Source: Panulirus ornatus (taxonomy: Eukaryota; Arthropoda; Malacostraca; Decapoda; Palinuridae). From it: a stretch of 64,000 nt of DNA. Each line of letters begins with the position of its first letter. The stretch's first letter is position 1. The stretch is from the NCBI RefSeq assembly GCF_036320965.1, contig NC_092289.1, positions 21,648,278-21,712,277 of the forward strand, written 5' to 3'. The position numbers were made by a program, and so were the translations under genes. This document shows, piece by piece, positions 45,810 to 58,196 of the stretch. The notes under the pieces are model-generated. The model ran no database searches, was not told the origin of the DNA, and was given only the letters and a program-made list of their open reading frames with translations.

Positions 45810-46065
45810 CCGTACTGACGGGACAGCGACGCGTGTTTCGCTCACCTTCGATCCTCCGGCAGCTGGGTCACACCACGTGAAGGTCACCCCTTGCGTTACT
45901 GCTGTAACCTACTAACCTGCCGCTCCCCTTGCCTTACCTGCTTACCACCTCCTCGTACTGACAGGACAATCACGTACACTTCACCCAGCTTCAACACTCC
46001 AGCAGCTGAGTCAAACCAAGTCAAGGCAACGTTGTATCAACTAACCTACTGACTCGTTTTTCTCT
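45810..46065. repeat. Diverged tandem duplication, about 140-150 bp
   Basis: CGTACTGACGGGACAGCGAC and the following CTTCGATCCTCCGGCAGCTG recur as CGTACTGACAGGACAATCAC and CTTCAACACTCCAGCAGCTG about 145 bp later. Confidence 0.75.
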
Positions 46066-46671
46066 CTCCGTACTCTGAGGTTAACTACCAACCCCAACTT
46101 CGTTAAAATCACACGGAAATCCACGAAAAATAATAAGGAACACAGTTTGAATGACGTACACTCGACAAAACACGCTCACGAAGTCTTACTTTCAGAAAAA
46201 AAGAATATATAGAGAGCAGAAATAGCGTGTCGAGCGACCACGTAATTTGCAATTATTTGGCTGAATCAATGTGCGCCTCCTGAGGGAGGTGTTCAACACT
46301 CAGCGATCTCTAAGTTCGCCCAAGACCGTCCCGGATTGTGATCTGTGCCGCTAACAGCAGCTATTTTACAGTGCACAGACTGCATCTCAACCCCAACCTA
46401 CCACCGCCTCAGCCAAAGCGGTAGTTGCAGTAACCAGACAAGTACGGTGCCACAGGGACTGGTCCTTAATTAGTGCACCTCCAATGATTTAACAACCAAA
46501 TCCAGTGAATTTCCAAGGTCAAATTTCTACTGCTTCTGACAGCGTGAAGGTCAGACGTAATGTGAGGTAATCCCACTCCCTAACAAAAAGCAGCGTACGC
46601 CAGAATATAGCTATCCTCCTAGCATTCTCCTACCGCCCACCATCAGGCACGACATCATGTACACAGCAGTG

Positions 46672-46782
46672 CCTTGGACAGACAAACGGAACAACTGATA
46701 GTATATATCCTTGAACAGACAGACAGAAGAACTGATAGCATGTATCCTTGGACAGACAAACAGACAGAACTGATAGTATAGA
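46672..46782. repeat. 37-bp minisatellite, three copies
   Basis: CCTTGGACAGACAAACGGAA-type units start at 46672, 46709 and 46746 and contain ACTGATAGTAT. Confidence 0.85.
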
Positions 46783-48084
46783 TATGATTAGGTTGTCTAC
46801 TAGATAATATACACGAGTCCTAAATTCCGTATCCTTATAGAATGACTGGGTAGTCAACCAGATGGTTCCTCCCGATTCACTACACAAGACAGGAGTGTAT
46901 GTACAGGTTAGGCTCCTTCAGTTCACATAACCCGTGCACATCGCTAGAAAAGCAAAGGATAACTGGAGTTAACTCAATAACCAGAATTTCCACTCGCAGA
47001 AATAGGACATCGCTTCTTATTTCTGAAACTACAGAACATCACTTGGAATTTCGCTAAAGTTTCGACATAAAATTCAGTTCTACTCGATGGATATTACCCA
47101 TTCGTAGGTTTTTATCATTAAAAAAACAAGCAATAAATAACATTTATAATCAGGTTCTTAAGTGTTACCACTTTAAGAGATAAATCATGATGAAACATGA
47201 TGCAATTACTGTACGTTATCTGTCTGACTTTATGCAGTAAATACCGATTTAAATTAGTGAAAGTTAAAGGCGAAAGTAACGAGGAGCACACTGAGGGTTG
47301 AGCCTGTACACAAGTGCTTAATATGGTGTCCGTATGTCGTTGCGCCATATTTCAGGTTAAAACTATAATCAAAAAGTCTTCTTCATAATCATCAACTATA
47401 AACATTATGCAACTGCCATCATAAAGAATTGACAGATATCTCTTTAATTTCTAGGCGTATGATTCACTCGTGCTGTTATTATCTGAGGTACCATCCACTG
47501 AAGCGGGCTAACACTTCACATGGCGAACTGGGTGTATGTATGACTGCTTATCCGTTAATAACATCAAATTTCCTCGTACGATATCATAACAGTTATTCTG
47601 TTAAAAGAAAAAGACATTCATAACAATTACACTTTGACCCTTATCAAGGAATTAAGTGCGTAATAAGCTCTCTAAAAACCCAAACCGCTATACTTGTGCA
47701 ATACACCAAAATGCCTATAATCATAGACAATTACTTATAAATACCTACAAATGTTAAACACTTCCACCTATCTTTTTTTTTTCATCATCATAAATCAGAA
47801 ACACAGCGAGCTACTTATTCATACTTCTTAAAACGTCAGAACTATTCAGTCACTGCTAACCAGTCTCTGGTGAAAGCTACTGGCGTCTCCCCAGACAGTG
47901 GTCGCGCCTCTGTGGTTAGTTAGTACAAACGCCTCCCTCGCTGTTCGATGGAGCCGAAACCTTGATTTTAATTGCAGCGAGTTAATGAAGAGTCATTACC
48001 TTCTGGTGACTCAGGGTCCCTCCTGAGGTGAGGAGTAGCTGAACTCAGTCCTGCAGATGGATAAAGCGGAAGCCAATGCAAGTC

Positions 48085-48087
<3 letters not shown>

Positions 48088-48165
<78 letters not shown>
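48088..48165. repeat. (GA)39 microsatellite
   Basis: A pure GA run. Confidence 0.97.
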
Positions 48166-48168
<3 letters not shown>

Positions 48169-49084
48169 GGCAGACTAAAACGAGAAAAAAAACTGTAACC
48201 AAGAATGCGGCAAACAATAAAAGCTTAAACATTTACCACAGTTTTTTTTTCCCGAAGAGTGTCAGCTGATAAGCAAACCTGATAAAATAATTCAGCAACT
48301 TCATTATACAGTTTATCGACCTCTTCAGTATCACTGTCAAATCAGAGCGAAATATCAGAGACATTTAATGTTTTACTAATAAATCGAAGTCCCTCTTTCA
48401 CTCTTGTGTGTTTCCTGTTCCTCCGTGAGAGGCAATCCTTCACTTTTCCCTCCTTTCACTTTTATTCTCTTAAAAAGATTAATACTTAAATTTCAGGTGG
48501 ATACGTAAGCAAGCAGGGAAGGGAGGCGGAGGGTGACTTGAAGGTTCATCGTGCTGCGGTAAACATCTCTCATCCTCAACCTGTCATATAGTGACAAAGC
48601 TCTTATTTGTATTGACTGACGACGCGACGCCACTCTAATACCTTTATCTCACTGCACTTATCTTTCATAATCATCAGATTTACTTTGAAAATACATCACT
48701 GCTACTCTTGTTTATTACGATGCTACGGAAGAGCTTGTCAGCAAGTGTAGCTTCCTAACAGACTACTTGTACGTATTTCTCAAAAGATCAAAACTACGCA
48801 GCTATTGCTACCGCTCTCAAGTGAAGTCTGGCAACCCCTCCCTCAATATGGTAGTGGTCGCTTCTTTAAGGTTAGCAAGTACACCTCCCTGTTCGTTGCA
48901 GCCAAAACCTTGGTGTTAATTGTTGCAGGTCAGTGTTGAATTTCATTACTGTGGTCCCTCAAGGTCCCATCTGAGGACAGTGGCTGAGCTAATAACCTGG
49001 CATCACCTACGGCAGAATCCAGTGCACCTCACTGACAAAGAAAATCAGAATATACGAAAAACTATCAATAGTCACGATAAATGC

Positions 49085-49085
49085 A

Positions 49086-49129
<44 letters not shown>
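49085..49129. repeat. (AAT)15 microsatellite
   Basis: A pure AAT run. Confidence 0.97.
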
Positions 49130-50110
49130 GACAACTTTTTACACTTTCCACAATTCTTTCCTGAGAACATAACAGCGTATGACTTACCTAACCCCCTAGA
49201 CCCAGTGATTTGGGGCGGCCGAGAGCATAGGGTCCGCACCTCCAGAGTTGTAGAGAGGTTTAACTCAAAACAAGCTAATAAAATCAATGCAGTTTTTCCA
49301 TTATGAAGTTTCCCGAGCCCTTTAGCATATCAAAGTAAGCCAAAATATTTAATACATTAATACAAGTCTTGATTAATTAACTGAGGTTCAGCATTCAACT
49401 CCCTCCTTCAAATGTCCTTCGTTTCCCGTTTCTCTCTGAGAGATGGAAGCCTTCACTTTTCCCTCCCTTCACTTTTCCCGCCTAAAAAAATTCAATTTTA
49501 TACTTCCTCGGTCAGAACCCCATAAATCATAACTCTCTCTCCACTGACAATAGCAAATAACTTCACAAAGGCACAAAACTAAATCTAATTTTCGTCAAAA
49601 ACAATTCTATCAGAACTGTGCATCGAGTGAGTGACTAGTTCTTCAGCACATTGCACAATGTAAACCACTGACAGGTGTACATCACATGCTTCCGACTACG
49701 TGTACTGAGCATCACGATTTTGCGTGCAAATGGGGGATATGGATATGTAAACACTGCACACCGCAACACACAATAATACGAGTAGTACATAGTTACATTA
49801 TGCAGACCTTCATTTACATGATTCATCTGCGGCAATATTTCATTAATAAATCCTTCCAGAAGACTGCACTGTCGGAAATATAATTGCCAGTTTTTCTTCT
49901 CAAGGATAACGGTGGATTATCAACCTGGTACCTACAGGGAAGGTGAAGAAATCTTAAGTTACTCCCAAAAGTTCCCGCAAGTGGGTCTTACTTCATCCAC
50001 TCATGTCGTCGACATGGAACGGCTGTGGTCTGATGTTGCCATAAGCCCCGACGTCCGCTTCGCAACTCATATACAACACTAAACATTTCCTGCACACAGC
50101 TAAATTAAGA

Positions 50111-50158
50111 GTTTATTCTACCTCACTGGGCTAAGTTTATTCTACCTCATTGGGCTAA
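50111..50158. repeat. 24-bp tandem duplication
   Basis: GTTTATTCTACCTCACTGGG and its continuation repeat at 50135 with one change. Confidence 0.9.
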
Positions 50159-50768
50159 ACTTCCTGCCATGTAAATTCCAAGGACGTAAATTACAAACGG
50201 TTGTAACGATGAAAAAACTTCTCCAACAACGATCCGCGTTCATTTTTCATCATCGCTTCATTCTAGAAGCAGCCACAGGGGCAATCCTGAAACATGCTGT
50301 GGAAATATCATTGGTGCTAATTCTAGGGGAGCATTAGTGCTAGATATGGGAGAAATATTAGTCCTGTCAACGGGTGCAAATGCCGATTAACACCTTTATT
50401 TCTGCAAACCATAAACCTTGCCAAAGGACCTTCATGCAGCTGAAGCTGGCACGTTAACACAGCATCAGAGTGACGAAGTTTAGTATTGACCATTGGTGAG
50501 TCACTACCACCAGTCTTTGGCTCTGCGAGTCACCGCGGTACAGTTTCCCACTCACTCACGCCGCACCCAGTCACTCACCCATAAAAGCAGCTGGAGCGGT
50601 CGGCTCACTGTGTTCAAACACGACAGATATGTCGCTTCACAATACTCTGCGTTACTGCCCTAAGCATACAGTTTCAAGGAGGTCAGAAAGGTGACTAAAT
50701 GCTGTATAACAGTCAATACATCCACACATACTCGACCTTGTGAGATACGATGACACAACGTAACCTTT

Positions 50769-50870
50769 AACCTTGAACAAAACCTTACAAATTATGGGTA
50801 TGATGGCCTGGCACAGGTCAAAAGCCAGCCCATCTTACCCAAAGGGTCGTACCATCACGTCATGCTCAGT
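50769..50870. repeat. Foldback repeat copy 6, compact
   Basis: GGGTATGATGGCCTGGC, a loop with AGGTCAAAAG, then CCAGCCCATCTTACCC and AAGGGTCGTACCATC. The two core halves are nearly perfect complements. Confidence 0.85.
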
Positions 50871-51212
50871 GGTCAATACCTGATTACATAAACAATGTTA
50901 GATTCACCTGCGTAATAACCTCCAGTTCCCGGTACCGATAACCAACACATCAATATCAAAAATACCACATCTTGTTATGCGGTCGTAACCTTTATTACAT
51001 TAATCACCTTCACATTTCTTTTCCTCACTACTGCTTCCACTACAGTTCTCTCCATGCCATCGTTCGAAACCACAAACATCTGCTGTATCCACGCCTGCCA
51101 ACGCACGGCAGTGGAATATCAAGATAAATCTTAGCATTCACCCGGCAACGTAGATGATTAAGAAGCAACAGACAACGTGGCCGAGAGAATGTCACTAACA
51201 CGATGTACATAG

Positions 51213-51330
51213 TCCTTGAGCACGACGGTGCGACAATTAGGTATAACATGATCTTTTTACATGACCCTTACGAGATCAAACCACAGACCAAGCCACCGCA
51301 TCAAGAGTCGTAAAGTCGTGCTCAAGGAGT
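51213..51330. repeat. Foldback repeat copy 7
   Basis: CCTTGAGCACGACGGTGCGAC at the left is mirrored by GAGTCGTAAAGTCGTGCTCA at the right, with a decayed core between. Confidence 0.85.
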
Positions 51331-53437
51331 TAAACACGAAATTTCAAAAACACGACCATTCTTTGGCATCCCAACTTCCTTATAAAAATCACAAAAAAAA
51401 AAAGGAAACATGTGAAGGATAACATTCTCCAGACTGACTCTTAAGGCTGTGCTAATCAAACATTGGCAGTGTGAACAACCGCATAGTTTAGTATTACTTC
51501 AGTGGACGTCGAGTTCTCTGATATGTATGCAGGGTAAGCAACGTCAACTTCGACTTCACCGAACCTCGGATCTCATTTACTTAGGTAATCTCATGACACA
51601 AAACACGTGCTTCACAAAACATATCCAGTAACGTAATAAAATACGATTTCACCTTCAAATTACCATGAGTATACCATCGTTCAGCAACAGTTACATTAAA
51701 TGACATACGCACCCGAAATCTCTGCTACACCTTACGTGATTCACATCGCCGCCACCGCAAAAGCGTACCCTGTTGCCGTTAGGACGGACGTCGGTACGAC
51801 CCCTAAATCCAACCGGGCGGAGCCCATGCGTCCGTCACCACACCCCAGGGGCCAGCAACCACGCCTCGCCACGCACCCTCCAATCCACGGTTAGCCAGAG
51901 GCGACTCCAGTCGATACAAATGATAAATTATTTTCAGAACCATGACATAACAAAAGTAATGCCTACAATTAGAAGCAAAGGAAAACGCTCAAATGCGTTA
52001 TACACACGCACACACAAACCTTCCCCGTTAAATAAATACATTCTCTCCAGCCTGGGAGCGACCTTGCCACACTTGGGGGAAAGACCACTCACCGCCAGCA
52101 CCTCCGGCAACGAGACCAGCACAGGGTCCACAATCCTTGCACCGGCCGAGCGAAGACCAAAGAAATATGCGAATGGATCTGTATGGGAACACATCTCTTA
52201 AGCTTCACTTACCAGCGCTTTTTTCAGATTTTTGACGACTGACGTACAATTCCAGGCAACGCATTTTATCTCACATCATGCTAATAAGAGTGTGATGTGA
52301 TATAATAGATCTCTGTGGTGTGAGTTAATGACATGGCTAACGTGTCCAGGTCTTGTGTGTTCATGACACAGCAAAGCTTTGGAACTTGAACGTGTGGCAC
52401 AGAGCAGCTCTCAACTGCTGCAAACTTACCAACACAGCGGACCTCCCCCGTGTTTGGAGACATGACAAGTGCATTACTCCACTGTGTGGAGGTAAGACAA
52501 GACTAAACTCAGGCAGTGAGCTTCCGAAACAACAAACCTCCCAGACTGGTGTTAGTAAAAGCTAATTCCTCCGCTGATGCAAGTCTACAACAACACCGCA
52601 AACCTCTCCAACGTTCTGGTCTTGGGCTATCAAACGCCTCCCGTGTTCGAGGTAAGGCAGCACACTCCCGCAATTTCATTACAAAATAAACCAATCTAAT
52701 CCTCTGAGCTCACAACATAATCTCTCAGCTTCGTGGAAATACACAAAAACTTTCCAGTTTTATGAGTTCAACAAAACCTGTCGCTATGAGCTTGCAATGA
52801 AATAAACCTCTCCATCGCTGCATGTTTGATGGGCAAACATTATGTTAAAAAAAAGCAACGGCCCTGCGACCAAGGCCTGCGGCACGCCGTTGGTAACCCA
52901 AACCTAATAATGAGATAAGGTTCTTTTGACATGACTGTTTGACGAGTGCGTTGGAAGAGCATAATACAGGAGATATTTCATATACCATAAGGTCAAGACA
53001 GAGGAGGTTTGTCATAAGTCTCTAACACTTTATATGTACTATCGCAACCTCATAACACTGGAGGAATCTGATGTTTCAAAAGCACACTTAAAAAAGACTG
53101 TAAAATTCATCAAATAAGAAAACTTACAGTGTCAGACATAACACTGTAAGAGAGAAGTAAATCTCAACCGGAAAAAAAACGGGAATTGTGAAAATCAGGA
53201 AATCCTTCGACAATTCCGGTCAAACAACCGGGTACACATGATTTGGCAACACGCCCAGCGACCTGGTCGACTGCTCTGCCAGTCCTCATCCAAAATAGAA
53301 ACAAATCAAAATCTTATAAAACCATTCCCATTCTAACCCCCTTAATCTTTACAGATCTACCCGAATGCAAGATTGCAAAACCACGCAAACAAACATGCAA
53401 GACAGTACTAATGACAATGAACACCTTGGGCAAGCCC

Positions 53438-53582
53438 GTACAAATCTTGGGCAGGTGAGCAAGACCGTACAAATCTTGAGCAGGTGAGCAAGACGGTACA
53501 AATCTTGGGCAGGTGAGCAAGACCGTACAAATCTTGGGCAGGAGAGCAAGACCGTACAAATCTTGGGCAGGAGAGCATGACC
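53438..53582. repeat. 29-bp minisatellite, five copies, left arm of foldback copy 8
   Basis: GTACAAATCTTGGGCAGG units start at 53438, 53467, 53496, 53525 and 53554, exactly 29 bp apart. The unit contains GAGCAAGACCGTACAA, a variant of the foldback arm GAGCACGACGGTRCGA. It lacks stop codons on the minus strand and so makes three overlapping false frames. Confidence 0.97.
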
Positions 53583-53599
53583 AATGAATTCAATATGTT

Positions 53600-53690
53600 T
53601 CTTGGGTGTGAACCTAAGGGGTCAAGTCAAAGGCCAGGCAATCGCACCCATGGATCGTACCGCCGTGCTCAAGGGTCGCATGGTCGTGCA
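53600..53690. repeat. Foldback repeat copy 8, core and right arms
   Basis: CTTGGGTGTGAACCTAAGG, then GGTCAAGTCAAAGGCCAGGC, ATCGCACCCATGG, and two right-arm units (ATCGTACCGCCGTGCTCAAG and GGTCGCATGGTCGTGC). Confidence 0.85.
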
Positions 53691-54130
53691 TCAAAGTTTT
53701 ATAACACTATATAATCTCAAAGAGCAACCGAAGCCTATGAAACTAACCAACCAAGCAGTCCCCACAACAAAATAGTGACACCAACAACCAATCAAATCCA
53801 GCACCTCCACAAGCAATCACAACTAAACTCCCAACCCCGCCACTCATGCACCTGAGGCCTATTATAGAATACGACGGCCGCATGCAAACACGTACACGAC
53901 GCCCTTAACAAGATTTCAACACTCTCAGGCAATCAAGACCATGACGCTCGCAAGCAATTACGAGGTCCGCAAACAATTAATGCCGCGGAGCCAGCAAGCA
54001 GCACGGCTTCGAAGCAGCCATCTGTGAAAGTTGGAAGGTCTAGCGCAAGGAACACGGACAGCTGGGAGGAATAATAATAACAAATAAAATGGTAAAGGAA
54101 TCATCAGAGGAAGACAACTGCTTTTCTTTA

Positions 54131-54320
54131 CCCTGAGCGCGACGGTTTGACCCTTGGTTATGATGGCGTTCCCCGGCGAGAGTCATGGCACAGGCCAGGC
54201 TGTCATGCCCAATGGTCGTATCGCTGTACTGAAGCATCGAAGTGTCATGCTTAAGGATCTCGCCATCGTGCTCAAGGATCGTACCATCGTGCTCAAACAT
54301 CGTACCGCCGTGCTCATGGG
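54131..54320. repeat. Foldback repeat copy 9, five right arms
   Basis: One left arm (CTGAGCGCGACGGTTTGACC), core TTATGATGGCGTTCC to CAGGCCAGGCTGTCATGCCC, then five right-arm units of about 21 bp such as GGATCGTACCATCGTGCTCA. Confidence 0.88.
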
Positions 54321-55522
54321 GGTTAATAAACCGAGGGTTCAGACCAGTGCCTCGAGCAAAGTTGGAGACAAAGGCAAATACCACGGCATGACAAGCCAGT
54401 CCAGGACTCTGATGCAAAAACTCCTTAACTGCATGACCCTAGAGGGCAGGTTAGAGGAGGCTGAGGCACCCGAGAGTGACGTGACGCAATGGATTGCCAT
54501 GACCCCAGTTGACATTGGCCAAGACCCGTCCAACACCTGGCCACGACTTGCTCCTTTATCCAAACCACACCAGGAGCTCACAGGATGCATGTATCTTAAG
54601 CCCCCACAAAGGTGTGTCCCAATCCAAACACCTCCTGCCACGTCCCAGCATCATATGTCCCTAACGAGACGTTTGGCTGCCTCGCCACCAGCTGTAGCTG
54701 GTCGTCTTTCAATGAGCCTCCGGAGACGAGGCCACAGAGCCAATGTCCTCGGAATCCCTGTCTAGACCTGAGCCTTGGCTGGTCCTGCCTGTTGCCCAGG
54801 GATAATGGCAACAGCGTTGTGCGGCAAGGCGAGCAAGCTGGGAGGACTGAAGACTGGGCGGGCGAAGTCACGCATCATGGGTACCTACCTCTCCATAAAC
54901 AAGGGCGGCCAGGGAAATTTCCAGCAGGAGGATTGGGTGGGAGAAAGAGAGACAGACAGAGAGACGGTTCACTGCGGCTGAATGAAAAGTTTTCTTTTTC
55001 ATTAATTTTCTGAGGCCAGGGTCGCAGGTTAACAGAAGACTGAGAGTTCGTCACTAAGCTGTGACGAGCCTGGGTGACAATAGTGATATGCCTGTTACAG
55101 TTTTAAGATTCAAAATTCCCATCATCCCAGCGCGTGGGGGTTGAAAACAACGCAGAGGTTACCATGTCTTCTGTAATTTATATCAACAAACGTTTCATTC
55201 TGGTGTACCCGGACACACTACGTTATACTTCAGAGTCCTCACATCTTCAGACTAGTGACATTTGCTTTACGCAACAACAAGTCTGACGAGAGTTAATAAA
55301 ATCATGGAGTGAAATCAATTCAGGACTTTTTTTTTTTCTTGTCATGTTTCACTGAACATCTGTCTTCAACAACACTGCATCTACCGAGTGTTGTTTCTTA
55401 AAAGTCTCAAAGCGACACATGGTGTCCTGCTCTGTGGTAAATATCCAAGAACGTGACTGAGAGACGGGTATCATAAATAGAGGAACAATGCAGGCAATTT
55501 GGAACTCATCTTCCCTACCGCA

Positions 55523-55675
55523 TGAGCCTCCGTGGTGTAGCGGTTAGTGTTAACGACGATGAGCGAGCACGGGCCCGCACGAGTCTGACTCCTGGGGGCG
55601 GCAGTCGGCCCACACCCAACCAAGGTTTTCAACCTCCCCTTGGGGACGGTCATAAATGAGCACCTGGCTCAGGCT

Positions 55676-55714
<39 letters not shown>
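55523..55714 (+). mobile_element. tRNA-derived SINE ending in (GT)n
   Basis: The head GCCTCCGTGGTGTAGCGGTT contains an A box (TGGTGTAGCGG). About 50 bp later GAGTCTGACTCC is a mutated B box. A unique body with CCCCTTGGGGACGGTCATAA and ACCTGGCTCAGGCTGG leads into (GT)19. Imperfect 18-20 bp direct repeats (AAATAGAGGAACAATGCAGG at 55475 and AAATACAGGAACATGCATG at 55715) flank the region and may be an old target duplication. Confidence 0.7.
55676..55714. repeat. (GT)19 microsatellite, SINE tail
   Basis: A pure GT run. Confidence 0.97.
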
Positions 55715-55718
<4 letters not shown>

Positions 55719-55935
55719 ACAGGAACATGCATGTATACGCAAAGATATTAGACGCAACAAGAAAAGCGTTAAAATCGCCGTAACACAAAATTATCTTTAA
55801 CAGGAAATACTGTTTTTTCGGTAATTCTGGTGTGCCACTTCAGCTAACCCTACCATTTCACTCATAAGCAAACTGGTGAGCTCAAAAGCTTGAATGTTAA
55901 CATATGTCCAAAGCCTAATGTCAAACATAGATTAA

Positions 55936-55937
<2 letters not shown>

Positions 55938-55989
<52 letters not shown>
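55938..55989. repeat. (AT)26 microsatellite
   Basis: A pure AT run. Confidence 0.97.
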
Positions 55990-55990
<1 letters not shown>

Positions 55991-56380
55991 CAGGAAATTA
56001 CGTCTATTTTGTCATTTAATCTTTCGTTCTTACGAAAAACTAAACTTGACGACTGCAGAGATTTTACCTATAAAATTCTAGATTTAAAATAAAAAAATCT
56101 ATCAAGCTTTCTAATCAGCAGCTGACTTATGTGTGTCAAGGGAGATGACATTATGGATTTCACATAAAATTTTGTTCTTCCTAGGCTTCAACTGGAGCAG
56201 CGCATGGATAGCCTATCCAACTGAAGCAGCGCATGAATAGCCTAGTCTGTTAACAGCTGCTTCATGGCAAGAGAAAGATACATCGATCATCCCTTTTCTG
56301 TTTCCGTTGCCTTTACAATGGGAAACAAATGTGAATCTGATGGGTTACCAAACAAAGTTTGTCACACACCTGTGTTACCT

Positions 56381-56480
56381 GTTGAGCAAGACAGTACAAC
56401 CCTGGAGAACGACGATGCGACCACTAGGTATGATGGACAAGGCCTTTGACATTATCCCTGAGAGCCAGGCCCTAAAGGAG
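56381..56480. repeat. Foldback repeat copy 10
   Basis: GTTGAGCAAGACAGTACAAC, GAACGACGATGCGACC, then TAGGTATGATGGACAAGGCC and GAGCCAGGCCCT. The right arm is lost. Confidence 0.7.
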
Positions 56481-57649
56481 TTAAGTTCACTTGTCTGGAT
56501 TTGAAATACAGTAATACATTCGACACTTAAGTTTTTCATTTCTCACACTGCATATATGTATATATTCTACGTATATTTCCTGTTTTAACAACACCTATTT
56601 ACTTCAAGTATACATCATCCACATGACAAAGAACAGCAAATGGGTAATTTCAATGCAGCTAAGGGAAGTAACAGACTCGATACAAAATTCCAGATGGGTT
56701 TAAATGCCGGATGAAAGAAAAATATCTGGAAAAACCTTCACCTTATCAGTGCAGTGACCCGCGTCGCCAACAAGCGAGTGTTGCAGAGTTTCCGACGTAC
56801 CTCACTGAGTTCCTGACCTACATTTCATCCACATGTAATGAGTGGAGGGAGCCTAGTAGTCTCCTGCTGAGCCGTAATCATACCATGTGCTGATGTAACG
56901 AAGGTTGGCGTGTTGGCTCTTGCACAATTTCATGTTTACTTTTTTTTTTTTTTAGAAGTTACATCGTCTTATGTTAAAACATCTGAGCTTTTATTTGGCT
57001 TTTTCAGTCGGAATTCCAATGAGGTAAAGAAGAGACTGGGCAGAAAACGTAAAATGAAGAGACACAAGTGGGAGTGTGAGAGGATAAACCAACACTCTGT
57101 GGTTAGCCGAACGACAGGTTCCCGTACCCCCGCGTTGCTGCACCACCCGAGCCAATGACGGGTATATATTTCGTGCCAGTCTTACAACAAGTCAATTACG
57201 AAATGAAGACACATCTTCACGCCACCACCACCGTCTCTATCATCAACACTCTTCGTGATCCCTCTAGCCTAGGATATTTAGAAGACTGACCTACCGACTC
57301 CCAACGCAATAACAACGCATACAAAACTTGATGTTTTTGTCTATCTATACATACACCCTAGCCCGTCCTTCCCTCCCTCGGTAATAATCAAAACCCGTCC
57401 CACAGGTTTAGTGTCTCGGGGCCGGGAGGTCCTGCAAGAGGGAGCCTCACCTACAATATGGCAAACATGAGGACGGAGGAGGAATGCTACATCATAACAT
57501 TAACTTCCTACGGGGGTAAATTGTGGATGGTGATGTGTGGTCAGGTTAGGGTTCGTGATGTTGCATTCCTGTCAACACACAGCACTAACGTGATGTGCAA
57601 TACCTTACGATCGTTCAGCTCCGGGGTTCATCCCATCCATGTAATCATA

Positions 57650-57780
57650 CCACGACGGCACGACCCTTGGGTACGGTGACCTGATCTTTGACCTGACAAG
57701 GTATGGTCACTTCGGAGGTCATCATACTCAACGGTCACGCCGGCTTCCTTAATATCAAGGTCGTGCCATCGTAATCAAGT
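57650..57780. repeat. Foldback repeat copy 11
   Basis: CCACGACGGCACGACCCTTG, GTACGGTGACCTGATCTTTG, ACCTGACAAGG, then GGAGGTCATCATACTCAACG and right-arm units GGTCACGCCGG and AAGGTCGTGCCATCGT. Confidence 0.8.
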
Positions 57781-58082
57781 AGCCTTAATTCAATCCTAAT
57801 TACGAAAACCTAAGAGCTGACTTCTTGACCCCTAGATCGAGCAGCGGTGATGGGAGGTTTGCGCTGAGGTATTCATCGCAGTCATGAGTCCCGCATGGAT
57901 TCGCCACACTTACGAAATGTCAGACCTCTTGCTGAAACTGCTACCGAAAGTGTCTCCCCTTAAGTCATTCGCTCTGTTCAAAGACGCTAAAATTATCTTA
58001 TGTTTTCTATACTTTCGATGCTGCCCCTGATACTTTCCAGGAAAGGTTCACTGTAGTGTAAGAGAATATATATTTTCTTCAA

Positions 58083-58196
58083 TCTTGAACATGACGGTAC
58101 ATTTCTTGAGCACGATAATAATACCAAGCATGAGTACGACAGTCTGTATCTTAGGTACGATGACTGTCACGACGCGTCGTGCTCGTGAGTCAAGTG
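58083..58196. repeat. Foldback repeat copy 12
   Basis: Left arms CTTGAACATGACGGTACA, CTTGAGCACGATAATAATAC and CATGAGTACGACAGTC, then TTAGGTACGATGACTGTCAC, and a right arm CGCGTCGTGCTCGTGAGTC. Confidence 0.75.

Larger units (their letters stand above)
47810..49480. repeat. Ancient tandem duplication, unit about 950-990 bp
   Basis: Blocks at about 47830-48050 (GTGGTCGCGCCTCTGTGGTTAG, CCAAACCTTG-like, GGTCCCTCCTGAGG) recur at about 48790-49020. CTCCGTGAGAGGCAATCCTT near 48421 matches CTCTCTGAGAGATGGAAGCC near 49432, both followed by CACTTTTCCCTCC. Each copy carries its own microsatellite at a similar place: AG in the first, AAT in the second. Confidence 0.7.

Noticed and set aside
45252..45818. 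188-codon plus-strand open frame
   Set aside because: It runs through a (TG)n tract and foldback-like arm words, with no recognisable domain.
51934..52194. Minus-strand frame with a GTGAGT-like donor inside
   Set aside because: No acceptor, phase or domain evidence links it to the FRRS1-like gene.
54596..54871. Minus-strand frame tested as the missing Reeler N-terminal exon
   Set aside because: It lacks the Reeler cysteines and the Phe-x-Gly-Phe and Gln-Ala-Arg blocks, and has no fitting donor.
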